From an uncultured Mycoplasmatota bacterium (GTDB lineage Bacteria; Bacillota_I; Bacilli_A; RF39; UBA660): DNA of 6,556 nt. Where the stretch lies: the NCBI GenBank assembly GCA_946497375.1, contig CAMMKE010000057.1, positions 1 to 6,556 of the forward strand, in the 5' to 3' direction. The notes under the pieces were generated by a model that made no database searches, was not told the origin of the DNA, and was given only the letters and a program-made list of their open reading frames with translations. The translations under genes and the position numbers were made by a program. Position 1 is the stretch's first letter, and each line of letters begins with the position of its first letter. Shown in pieces: positions 1 to 5,883 of the stretch.

Positions 1-29
1 ATAAGATATATAATGAGAAAGGAATTAGT

Positions 30-512
30 ATGAGTTATATAAAAGATTTAAGAAAGTATGTAGGACATAATCCAATCTTAACTGCTGGAGTGGGGTTGTT
101 TGTTTTTAATGATAAAGATAAAGTGCTTATGCAACTTAGAACTGATTATAATCAGTATGGTTTTCCAGGTGGAGCGATGGAATTAGGAGAAAGCTTTGAA
201 GAAGTGGCAAGACGGGAATTAAAAGAAGAGACAAATTTAGATATTATTGATTTAGAGATGATAAAAGTATTATCAGGAAAAGATACTTATAGAGAATATC
301 CTAATGGAGATAAGTTATATGATATTACTGCTATCTTTGTAGTAAAAAAGTACAGTGGTGAATTAAGAGTAAATGATAATGAAAGTAAGAAACTAGAGTG
401 GTTTAATGTATGTAATTTACCATCTAATATGACAGAACACACTAAAAATTATCTTTTAAAATATGGTGATATATTAGGCGATGCTTTAAAAATATATAAG
501 GAGACTAAATAA
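30..512 (+). CDS. NUDIX hydrolase
   Basis: A 160-residue protein with one NUDIX fold, which normally hydrolyses a nucleoside diphosphate linked to another group (oxidised dNTPs, ADP-ribose, nucleotide sugars) in the cytoplasm. The NUDIX box is visible at residues 48-70: G48, E54, then R62-E63-L64 and E66-E67, which supply the metal-binding glutamates. The usual Gly near the end of the box is Asn69 (EETNL), a mild deviation. The preceding FPGG (residues 45-48) is typical of the family. The length is normal for a single-domain member. The ATG at 30 is preceded by AAAGGA at 18-23 with a 6-nt spacer. The stop overlaps the next start by one base (TAATG), so the two genes are probably translated as one unit. 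The substrate cannot be read from the sequence. Confidence 0.93.
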   Translation: MSYIKDLRKYVGHNPILTAGVGLFVFNDKDKVLMQLRTDYNQYGFPGGAMELGESFEEVARRELKEETNLDIIDLEMIKVLSGKDTYREYPNGDKLYDITAIFVVKKYSGELRVNDNESKKLEWFNVCNLPSNMTEHTKNYLLKYGDILGDALKIYKETK

Positions 513-1405
513 TGATAGATTTACATATACATACAACTTATTCTGATGGAACAGATACAGTTAAGGAATTATTAAAAAAAGCTGAAGGTATTGGATTAGA
601 AGTTATTTCTATTACAGATCATAATACTTGTAAAGCATACTATGAAATGGAAGAATTTAATGTCAAAGAAATATATAAAGGAAATATTATAGTAGGCTGT
701 GAATTTACTACTAGCTTTGATAATAGATTAATTGAAGTGTTAGGTTATGGTTTTGATTATAAAAAAGTTAATAATTATTTAGAAGAATTTTATAGTGATG
801 AATTGGTTAGTAAAAGAACTAATATTCTTTATAATAGATTACTTGATATAATAAATGAATTAGGTTTAGAGTTTCATATTGAAAAAGTGAGAGATAAGAA
901 GTTTACAAATGAGTTCTTTGAACGTGGTATATATGAAGAATTAGTTAAATATGATAATAATAAAGAAAAATTAAAAGAAGATGTTTGGGCATCTTTTAGT
1001 AATTTCTATAGAAAAGGATTAACTAATCCTAAAAGTAAATTGTTTATAAATCATGTTGAGTTTAAACCTCCTATTAAAGAAATAGTTAATCTTATTCACA
1101 AAAATGGAGGTATTGCCTTTTTAGCACATCCTTATCAATATAAATTTACTGATACAGAAAAGTTTTTAGATAAAATTTATAATGAAGTTTCTTTAGATGG
1201 AATAGAGTGTTTTTATACAACTTTTAGTAAAGACCAAACTAATTATTTAGTTAATTTTGCAAAAAAGAAAAATCTCTTAATATCAGGTGGAAGTGATTAT
1301 CATGGTACTAATAAAGAAAATCATAATCTAGGTGTAGGTAGAGGTAATCTTGAGATAAGTAAAGATATTATAAATAACTATAAAATAGGTAAATATTACC
1401 AGTAG
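512..1405 (+). CDS. PHP-domain metal-dependent phosphoesterase/nuclease, YciV/TrpH-like
   Basis: A 297-residue protein of the PHP family, two- or three-metal phosphoesterases. Ligand residues appear in the expected order: H5-x-H7 with D12 (motif LHIHTTYSDGT), D36-H37 (ITDHN), E64 (GCEF), H206 (LAHP), and D262-x-H264 (GSDYHG). Length and motif order match the YciV/TrpH group, whose E. coli member is the 5'-3' exonuclease RNase AM; histidinol-phosphatase-type activity is an alternative. The stretch at about residues 85-180 is charged and lineage-specific. The family makes a metal-dependent phosphodiesterase or nuclease almost certain, but the substrate is inference. The start is set by AAGGAG at 498-503, 8 nt upstream, and by the one-base overlap with the NUDIX gene. 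It is the only gene in the window that ends in TAG. Confidence 0.9.
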   Translation: MIDLHIHTTYSDGTDTVKELLKKAEGIGLEVISITDHNTCKAYYEMEEFNVKEIYKGNIIVGCEFTTSFDNRLIEVLGYGFDYKKVNNYLEEFYSDELVSKRTNILYNRLLDIINELGLEFHIEKVRDKKFTNEFFERGIYEELVKYDNNKEKLKEDVWASFSNFYRKGLTNPKSKLFINHVEFKPPIKEIVNLIHKNGGIAFLAHPYQYKFTDTEKFLDKIYNEVSLDGIECFYTTFSKDQTNYLVNFAKKKNLLISGGSDYHGTNKENHNLGVGRGNLEISKDIINNYKIGKYYQ

Positions 1406-1411
1406 TTTTTT
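1376..1411 (+). terminator. Possible terminator of the NUDIX-PHP unit
   Basis: GGTAA (1388-1392) and TTACC (1396-1400) form a short stem. AACTA (1376-1380) can pair with TAGTT (1403-1407) as a lower stem, with an asymmetric internal loop. A T-run follows directly (1406-1411). The hairpin overlaps the last codons of the PHP gene. It is weak and AU-rich, so the call is tentative. Confidence 0.35.
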
Positions 1412-1423
1412 ATTCACTATGTA

Positions 1424-1480
1424 TTGAATTTTTAAATATTTTATGATACTATTAATATGAAAGAGAAATTTGCATAAAAT
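1424..1480 (+). promoter_or_regulatory. Promoter(s) of the antisense RNA
   Basis: Two overlapping sigma-A-like promoters can be read. The upstream one is TTGAAT (1424-1429), a 17-nt spacer and TACTAT (1447-1452). The downstream one is TTAATA (1452-1457), a 17-nt spacer and TAAAAT (1475-1480). The downstream promoter would start RNA at about 1486-1488, exactly at the TAGGAACA motif that also begins the opposite transcript, so it is the more attractive choice. In AT-rich DNA such hexamers also occur by chance. Confidence 0.55.
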
Positions 1481-1512
1481 AAAAAAGTAGGAACACTTAA
1501 TATTGACGTGTT
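1481..1512 (-). terminator. Possible terminator of the peptide mRNA
   Basis: Read on the - strand, AACAC (1512-1508) pairs with GTGTT (1496-1492) around an 11-nt loop, then CCTAC and a run of six T (1486-1481). The 5-nt gap between stem and T-run makes it imperfect. Its position would end the - strand RNA just past the start of the convergent RNA and give an mRNA of about 235 nt. Confidence 0.35.
1488..1502 (+). repeat. Inverted repeat, left arm
   Basis: TAGGAACACTTAATA here recurs on the opposite strand at 1716-1702 with one C/T difference. GAGCCT also recurs (1517-1522 here; 1693-1688 on the - strand). Each copy lies at the predicted 5' end of one of the two convergent RNAs. Confidence 0.8.
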
Positions 1513-1538
1513 GAGTGAGCCTTTAGTATTATTGTTAG

Positions 1539-1578
1539 ACTACCTAATCAACATATGTTAGTTAGGTAGTTTTCCTTT
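1539..1578 (+). terminator. Strong hairpin terminator of the antisense RNA
   Basis: ACTACCTAA (1539-1547) pairs perfectly with TTAGGTAGT (1562-1570). The stem continues inward through a T-G wobble and one C/A mismatch into the palindrome AACATATGTT (1550-1559). The 3' side is followed by a T-rich tract (TTTT, CC, TTT; 1570-1578). On the - strand the same hairpin begins 6 nt after the stop of the small ORF but has no T-run, so it would be a stable 3' untranslated structure there and not a terminator. Confidence 0.75.
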
Positions 1579-1660
1579 ATATTAATACTATGAATAGTAA
1601 GAATAGTAAAAGGAAGATAATCATTACTAAAGAAAAAATTAGAAAATCTTTCTTGTTCAT
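1577..1660 (-). CDS. Small hydrophobic membrane peptide, putative type I toxin
   Basis: A 27-codon ORF that encodes a peptide starting MNKKDF followed by about 21 almost purely hydrophobic residues (Leu, Ile, Phe, Val, Met and one Ser), enough for one transmembrane helix, with the positive charges at the N-terminus. No charged residue follows the helix. The ATG (1660-1658) is preceded by GGAGGTGA (1673-1666) with an 8-nt spacer, one of the best ribosome sites in the window, so chance is unlikely despite the short length. The gene has its own promoter, a 5' hairpin covering the ribosome site and a convergent antisense RNA, the usual organisation of type I toxins. I do not recognise the peptide as a named family (Fst, TxpA, BsrG or Ldr). 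Toxicity is inference; a non-toxic small membrane protein is the alternative. Confidence 0.68.
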   Translation of the reverse strand: MNKKDFLIFSLVMIIFLLLFLLFIVLI

Positions 1661-1667
1661 TAATATC

Positions 1668-1691
1668 ACCTCCCTCTATTATGAAAGAGGC
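1668..1691 (-). promoter_or_regulatory. Hairpin occluding the ribosome site of the small peptide
   Basis: On the - strand, GCCUCUUUC (1691-1683) pairs with GAGGGAGGU (1676-1668) across a six-base loop. This gives nine consecutive pairs, three of them G-U. The 3' arm contains the GGAGGU core of the ribosome binding site. A shorter alternative, CCTCT (1690-1686) with AGAGG (1677-1673), would leave the core free, so the leader could switch. Such 5' helices limit translation of type I toxins, for example in the par/fst locus. Confidence 0.6.
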
Positions 1692-1701
1692 TCTACCCAA
1701 C

Positions 1702-1716
1702 TATTAAATGTTCCTA
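1702..1716 (-). repeat. Inverted repeat, right arm
   Basis: TAGGAACATTTAATA on the - strand matches the left arm at 14 of 15 bases. In a - strand RNA that runs through position 1488, this 5' segment could pair with its own 3' end over 15 consecutive pairs, one of them G-U. Confidence 0.8.
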
Positions 1717-1721
1717 AATAT

Positions 1722-1750
1722 ATAGTAATATATTATATATCTTATAACAA
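1722..1750 (-). promoter_or_regulatory. Promoter of the small peptide mRNA
   Basis: On the - strand, TTGTTA (1750-1745), a 17-nt spacer and TACTAT (1727-1722) form a sigma-A-like promoter. The -10 hexamer is identical to that of the upstream antisense promoter. The expected start at about 1716-1714 falls at the beginning of TAGGAACATTTAATA and gives a leader of about 55 nt. Confidence 0.6.
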
Positions 1751-1754
1751 TTAA

Positions 1755-1874
1755 AAATATAAAGTTTTTACTGGTAATTTTTGTCATTGTGTAAGAAATG
1801 GTTTTTAGTGGAAATTATATATGTTGATAATTAGATTTACCTATGATAGACTTAAAAAGAAGTGAGGAGTAATT
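1755..1874 (+). other. Leader region of the first ABC transporter unit
   Basis: This 120-base AT-rich stretch has no gene, repeat or riboswitch-like structure that I can support. GATAAT (1826-1831) could serve as a -10 element, but no good -35 lies 17 nt upstream, so the promoter of the ABC unit is not securely placed. The ribosome site GAGGAG (1864-1869) lies 5 nt before the ATG at 1875. Confidence 0.4.
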
Positions 1875-2582
1875 ATGAAGTTAGTAATAGAAAATCTAAG
1901 TAAAAACTTTGATAAAAAAGAAGTCCTTAAAAATATTAATTTTACATTTGAAAGTGGTAAAATTTATGGGCTTTTAGGAAGAAATGGAGCAGGGAAGACT
2001 ACATTTTTCAACTGCTTAAATGAAGATTTAAAATGTGATAGTGGAGAGTTTTTCTTAAATGATGGTAAAAGTAATAAAAAAATAGAAAGTAGCGATATAG
2101 GCTATGTTTTATCAACTCCTGTTGTTCCTGAATTCTTAACAGGAAGAGAGTTTTTAAAATACTTTATAGATATTAATAAAGATAACATTAAAGATTTAAA
2201 AACTATAGATGAATATTTTGATATAGTTAAAATAGATAAAGAAGATAGAGATAAGCTTATGAAAGATTATTCTCATGGTATGAAGAATAAAATGCAGATG
2301 TTAATCTATTTAATAGCAAGTCCTAATATCTTATTATTAGATGAACCTCTAACATCATTTGATGTTGTAGTAGCAGAAGAGATGAAAGAGTTATTAAAGA
2401 AAATGAAAAAGAATAGAATTCTTATCTTTTCTACTCATATTATGGAACTTGCCTTAGATTTATGTGATGAGATAGTAGTATTAAACAAAGGTGAACTTTT
2501 AGAAATAAAAAGAGATGAATTAACAGATAAAGAATTAAAGAATAAGATAATTAATGTTTTAAAAGGTGAAGAAGATGCTTAA
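1875..2582 (+). CDS. ABC transporter ATP-binding protein
   Basis: A 235-residue ABC ATPase, the cytoplasmic motor of an exporter whose permease is the next gene. Walker A is GRNGAGKT (35-42), the signature motif is YSHGMK (132-137) in place of LSGGQ, Walker B is ILLLDEP (152-158), and the switch histidine is H188 (STHIM). The Q-loop lacks its usual glutamine (GYVLSTP, 77-82), and the D-loop reads SFDV where LDP is common. The SHGMK signature is frequent in EcsA/BcrA-type exporters, so the protein is probably active. Length is normal for a stand-alone subunit. It overlaps the permease gene by 8 bases, which implies coupled translation. No regulator is adjacent. The substrate (peptide, lipid or drug) is unknown. 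Confidence 0.93.
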   Translation: MKLVIENLSKNFDKKEVLKNINFTFESGKIYGLLGRNGAGKTTFFNCLNEDLKCDSGEFFLNDGKSNKKIESSDIGYVLSTPVVPEFLTGREFLKYFIDINKDNIKDLKTIDEYFDIVKIDKEDRDKLMKDYSHGMKNKMQMLIYLIASPNILLLDEPLTSFDVVVAEEMKELLKKMKKNRILIFSTHIMELALDLCDEIVVLNKGELLEIKRDELTDKELKNKIINVLKGEEDA

Positions 2583-4155
2583 TAACTTTTTAATATCTTT
2601 AAGAGTAAAAAATGCTTATACTGTTAATCAAGTTATTTATGGCTTTAGTAAACTGCCTTTAATAGGCAAATTAATACCTTCGAAGTTTTATAGCTTTAAG
2701 AGTTTTAAAGTAATTAGTTTTATAATCTTTATTATAAGAGAATTAATTAGGACTTTTGGATATAAACTACTATATATTTATATATTCTTATTATTACCAT
2801 TAACTCTTTATAAAAATTTTGATGTTAGTTATATAATACATATCTATATCTTTTTAGCATTAATAGGATCTTTTGCTAACACAGAAATATTTAATCCCAC
2901 AAGAGATAAATACTATATAATAGTCTTAATGAAAATGAGGTCGAAAGATTATATTGTACCTAACTTTATTTATTTTTTAGGAAGTATCTTTGTAGGACAA
3001 TTAGTATCCTTAATTCTATTATTCTTTAAGGTTATTACTTGGTATCAAGCTTTAATGTTAGTAATATTTACATTATGTGTTAAATCAATTGCTATAGCCT
3101 TCTACTTTTATCGCATGAAAAAGAAAAATATCATTATAAATGAGAATAAACCTAAGTCTTGGACTTTATACTTTGGTTTAATAATAGCACTTTTATTAAT
3201 AGGGTATTTATTACCATACTATAATTTAGTAATACCTGTTAATGTTTTCTATATAGTTTTTATTATTACTTTAATATTAGGAATAATATCTTTTAGAAAA
3301 GTATTAACTTATCATAACTATCAATATCTATGTAAAGAATTATTAAAGCATGATAATATTTTTGTTGCAAATAATTCTAATAATACGGAATTAATTACGA
3401 AAACAAGTAGGGAACAGATTACTCTTGATAAAGGTATAACTAGTGATAAGAGCGGTTTTGCTTATTTTCATGATTTATTTGTTAAAAGACATAGAAAACT
3501 CTTAATTGATAGTGCTAAAAAGCTGACTATGTTCATTTTGATAATAGGTATAGTTTTAGGAATACTTATTTTCTTTGTTCCTGCCTTAAAAACTGGAGTT
3601 AATAACTTTGCTTTATTACTTCTACCTTATATGTTATTTATAATGTACTTTATTAACACAGGTAAAAATATTACTAATGCGATGTTTATGAACTGTGATC
3701 ACTCCATGTTATTCTATAGATTTTATCGTGAACCGAAAATAGTTTTATCTTTATTTAAAGAAAGATTAAAAACAGTAATAGTTATTAACTTATTACCAAC
3801 TACTGTTCTTGCTCTAGTTCTTGCCATACTTTTATATTTAAGTGGTGGAACAACTAATTATCTAAACTATATAATTATTATATTATCAGTTATCTCAATG
3901 TCTATATTCTTTTCTATTCATAACTTAGTCTTATATTATTTACTACAACCTTATAATATTGGAATGGAAATGAAAAGTACTACTTATACAATCGCTAGTA
4001 TAATAACTTACTGGGCATGTTACTATATTTCAAAAATAGAAGTATCTTCATTTATCTTTGGAATCATTATGATAATCTTTGTAATGCTTTACTCTATAAT
4101 ATCTTTAATTTTAATATATTACTATGCTCCTAAAACATTCAAGTTAAAGAATTAA
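2575..4155 (+). CDS. Polytopic ABC exporter permease
   Basis: A 526-residue integral membrane protein with about 12-13 hydrophobic segments: some seven between residues 45 and 240, a hydrophilic, probably cytoplasmic stretch at about 241-317, then five or six more from 318 to 517. This is larger than typical ABC-2 permeases and of the same general type as EcsB, but I do not recognise a named family. A motif around residues 374-387 (NCDHSMLFYRFYREP region) is a good search tag. The preferred start is the ATG at 2575, preceded by AAGGTG at 2563-2568 with a 6-nt spacer. A GTG at 2566 lies inside that ribosome site and would add only three residues. The ATG gives the overlap ATGCTTAA with the ATPase. 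Partner assignment is firm; the exported substrate is unknown. Confidence 0.88.
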   Translation: MLNNFLISLRVKNAYTVNQVIYGFSKLPLIGKLIPSKFYSFKSFKVISFIIFIIRELIRTFGYKLLYIYIFLLLPLTLYKNFDVSYIIHIYIFLALIGSFANTEIFNPTRDKYYIIVLMKMRSKDYIVPNFIYFLGSIFVGQLVSLILLFFKVITWYQALMLVIFTLCVKSIAIAFYFYRMKKKNIIINENKPKSWTLYFGLIIALLLIGYLLPYYNLVIPVNVFYIVFIITLILGIISFRKVLTYHNYQYLCKELLKHDNIFVANNSNNTELITKTSREQITLDKGITSDKSGFAYFHDLFVKRHRKLLIDSAKKLTMFILIIGIVLGILIFFVPALKTGVNNFALLLLPYMLFIMYFINTGKNITNAMFMNCDHSMLFYRFYREPKIVLSLFKERLKTVIVINLLPTTVLALVLAILLYLSGGTTNYLNYIIIILSVISMSIFFSIHNLVLYYLLQPYNIGMEMKSTTYTIASIITYWACYYISKIEVSSFIFGIIMIIFVMLYSIISLILIYYYAPKTFKLKN

Positions 4156-4188
4156 AAAGATGCTTTTAAAATCATAAGCATCTTTTTT
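4154..4188. terminator. Bidirectional intrinsic terminator
   Basis: AAAAAGATGCTT (4154-4165) and AAGCATCTTTTT (4176-4187) form a 12-bp stem with a 10-nt loop. The T-run on the + strand (4183-4188) and the A-run on the other arm make it work in both directions. It serves the permease gene, whose stop it overlaps, and the convergent - strand gene ending at 4190. Confidence 0.88.
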
Positions 4189-4189
4189 G

Positions 4190-5758
4190 TTATAGTCTCT
4201 TGGTTTTTTGAAATCCTTTATCAATTAATGATAAAGATTCTTTTAAAGCAGATTGTTCAGTAATATCTATTTTTCCTTTTTCATTAACAGGAGCCATGAT
4301 AGAAAGGGGAGTAAACTTATCAACTTCAGTATTAAAATATTTAGTCTCTCCATCTTTAATTATTTGAATATAGTTACCTAAAGGATAAACTTTACAGTCA
4401 TAGGTATCTAATATAACTTGTCCTCCGCTTCTTTCAATTATTTTTCTAAAGTGAGATAAGCCACGACCATCAACAACATGTTTTGAAATACATAGATAAT
4501 CCTTTATTATAAAATAAACGAACTCTGTGTGTGAGGGGCTTATATTATATTTCTTATAATTAAAATCTTTTATAATGACATTTAACTCTTCATCAAAAAA
4601 GTCCATCGTTTCTGTATCAAAGTTTACTCCATAACCATAGGGAAGGGATAAATGAAAATACATATCATCATAAGGAACATCTTTTAATAGACCTGTTTCC
4701 ATATTAAGAAATTGTTTTCTTTTATTACTTTCAATATAAAACATACACTCTTTTTTACTATCAATACTATAAATCTTCTTACCATTTATTTTCTTTCTTA
4801 AATTAAATTCTTCATCATAAAAATAATAATCTTGTTTTTCATCTTCTATTTTTTCTCTACCTATATAAGTAGTAGGTATCCACCATGGATATGGCTCTAT
4901 TCTAACATGAGAGATAGTCTTTCCATTTTTTAAATTAACAAAAAGGTATTTATTAGTATCTTGATAGGAAATACAAAATTTTAATGTGTTGTTAGTAAGT
5001 TCATAATCTACAACGTTATTTAAATCATTTACTAAAATACTGTTAATTAACTCTAAATCTAAATCATATATTTCTATTAATTCATTTTTAACTAATACTA
5101 TTTTTTCATCATAATATATGGGCTTAGTAAGTAATTTTTCATTAGACTCTACTGTTTTTTCTATGATATTACCTTCGTCATTTAAGTTAATAATCCGTAT
5201 TTTATCATCATTATCAATAACTAAATAATTACCACTATAATTAATCCATCCTGTAATGTCTTTTAACAATACTTTACCACTAGCATTAAGAATAACTCTT
5301 TTTCTATATAAAAAATCTTTTTCAAAACTATTATCTTTTTCTCTAAAAACATATAAATTATTTTCAAGAGAATGTTCAAATTCATAATCAGTAGGGATAC
5401 TTAAATATTCTTTTGTCTCAATATTATAGATAGCATCATCTCCACCACCCATTTTCATAATTACTTTTAGACGTTTTTCATCTTCTTTATTAATATCGTA
5501 AGCTTTAAAGTCTTTAAAAACTATTGTCTTAGTTTCTATATTAATTAAATGTAAAGTATTATCTTTTATTACTACAGCATAGTCTATATTATTCATAGTA
5601 ATAACTTTATGAAAAGAACTATAGTAGGAAATATCATATATTTTTTTATCCTTTACCAATAGTTTTTGCTCGTTATCTAAATATACAAAAGTATAGTCAT
5701 CACTTCTATATATATCTTTAATGTTTATTCTTTTGTAATTACCTAATTCATATTTCAT
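4190..5758 (-). CDS. Protein of unknown function with propeller-like beta repeats
   Basis: A 522-residue soluble protein with no signal peptide or membrane segment. I do not recognise a family. It shows recurring short beta motifs of the form hydrophobic-x-N/D-x-E/K-T/G-K, for example INIETK (72-77), YNIETK (111-116), VNLKNGK (274-280), LNMETG (351-356) and the related YDLDLEL (231-237), FYDEEFNL (313-320) and FFDEELNV (387-394), spaced as in WG or beta-propeller repeats. The C-terminal 40 residues look helical and charged. The ATG at 5758 has AAGGAG at 5774-5769 with a 10-nt spacer. It is monocistronic: its own promoter lies upstream and a shared terminator downstream. It faces the GntR/ABC cassette across a 125-base divergent region. 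A scaffold or sensor role is possible but unsupported. Confidence 0.85.
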   Translation of the reverse strand: MKYELGNYKRINIKDIYRSDDYTFVYLDNEQKLLVKDKKIYDISYYSSFHKVITMNNIDYAVVIKDNTLHLINIETKTIVFKDFKAYDINKEDEKRLKVIMKMGGGDDAIYNIETKEYLSIPTDYEFEHSLENNLYVFREKDNSFEKDFLYRKRVILNASGKVLLKDITGWINYSGNYLVIDNDDKIRIINLNDEGNIIEKTVESNEKLLTKPIYYDEKIVLVKNELIEIYDLDLELINSILVNDLNNVVDYELTNNTLKFCISYQDTNKYLFVNLKNGKTISHVRIEPYPWWIPTTYIGREKIEDEKQDYYFYDEEFNLRKKINGKKIYSIDSKKECMFYIESNKRKQFLNMETGLLKDVPYDDMYFHLSLPYGYGVNFDTETMDFFDEELNVIIKDFNYKKYNISPSHTEFVYFIIKDYLCISKHVVDGRGLSHFRKIIERSGGQVILDTYDCKVYPLGNYIQIIKDGETKYFNTEVDKFTPLSIMAPVNEKGKIDITEQSALKESLSLIDKGFQKTKRL

Positions 5759-5782
5759 ATGTAAAGTTCTCCTTTTTCACAT

Positions 5783-5811
5783 ATTATATCTAATTATTAT
5801 AAATAGTACAA
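5783..5811 (-). promoter_or_regulatory. Promoter of the 522-residue protein
   Basis: On the - strand, TTGTAC (5811-5806), a 17-nt spacer and a perfect TATAAT (5788-5783) predict a start near 5776, just upstream of the ribosome site. The leader would be very short, about 20 nt. Confidence 0.65.
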
Positions 5812-5828
5812 TTATAATCATATTTTTC

Positions 5829-5857
5829 TTGACATTAACATATATTCATTGTATAAC
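5829..5857 (+). promoter_or_regulatory. Promoter of the GntR/ABC unit
   Basis: A consensus TTGACA (5829-5834), a 17-nt spacer and TATAAC (5852-5857) make this the strongest promoter match in the window. The start is expected near 5863, inside the adjacent inverted repeat. Confidence 0.82.
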
Positions 5858-5877
5858 TGTATTAATCAAGTAATACA
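5858..5877. promoter_or_regulatory. Probable operator of the GntR repressor
   Basis: The perfect inverted repeat TGTATTA-N6-TAATACA directly follows the -10 element and covers the predicted start site. A dimeric repressor bound here would block transcription. The half-site TGTA...TACA resembles sites described for YtrA-type regulators, as I recall them. The obvious ligand is the GntR protein encoded immediately downstream, which would make this autoregulation. Confidence 0.65.
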
Positions 5878-5883
5878 AAAGAG

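Larger units (their letters stand above)
1487..1578 (+). ncRNA. Predicted antisense (antitoxin-like) RNA
   Basis: This is a predicted transcript of roughly 90 nt between a candidate promoter and a strong hairpin terminator, with no credible reading frame. It is transcribed toward the small hydrophobic ORF on the other strand and is fully complementary to the predicted 3' untranslated region of that mRNA (the stop codon lies at 1577-1579). Its 5' end carries TAGGAACACTTAATA (1488-1502) and GAGCCT (1517-1522), both nearly repeated at the 5' end of the opposite mRNA. The arrangement resembles Bacillus type I pairs (txpA/RatA, bsrG/SR4), in which the antisense RNA overlaps the toxin mRNA 3' end. 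Existence and ends are inferred. If the upstream promoter is used, the RNA would be about 30 nt longer. Confidence 0.5.

Noticed and set aside
9..14. TATAAT as a promoter -10 for the NUDIX gene
   Set aside because: The start would fall on the ribosome site itself, and any -35 lies outside the window, so it cannot be assessed.
1458..1478. A 6-codon frame (ATG AAA ... TAA) near the start of the antisense RNA
   Set aside because: No ribosome site precedes it, and it lies upstream of the preferred transcription start, so a leader peptide is not supported.
1488..1716. Treating the inverted repeat as the ends of a miniature transposon
   Set aside because: The arms are only about 15 bases long, no target-site duplication is visible in the flanks, and each arm coincides with a predicted RNA start, which explains the repeat better.
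1590..1754. A 54-codon + strand frame across the small-peptide locus
   Set aside because: It has no ribosome site before its ATG, is antisense to the well-supported - strand peptide, and its product looks like random translation of AT-rich DNA.
2566..2574. GTG at 2566 as the permease start
   Set aside because: It lies inside the AAGGTG ribosome site that serves the ATG at 2575.
5796..5818. ATTATAA-N9-TTATAAT inverted repeat over the -35 of the - strand promoter
   Set aside because: The arms consist only of A and T in very AT-rich DNA, so a chance match is likely and no regulator can be tied to it.
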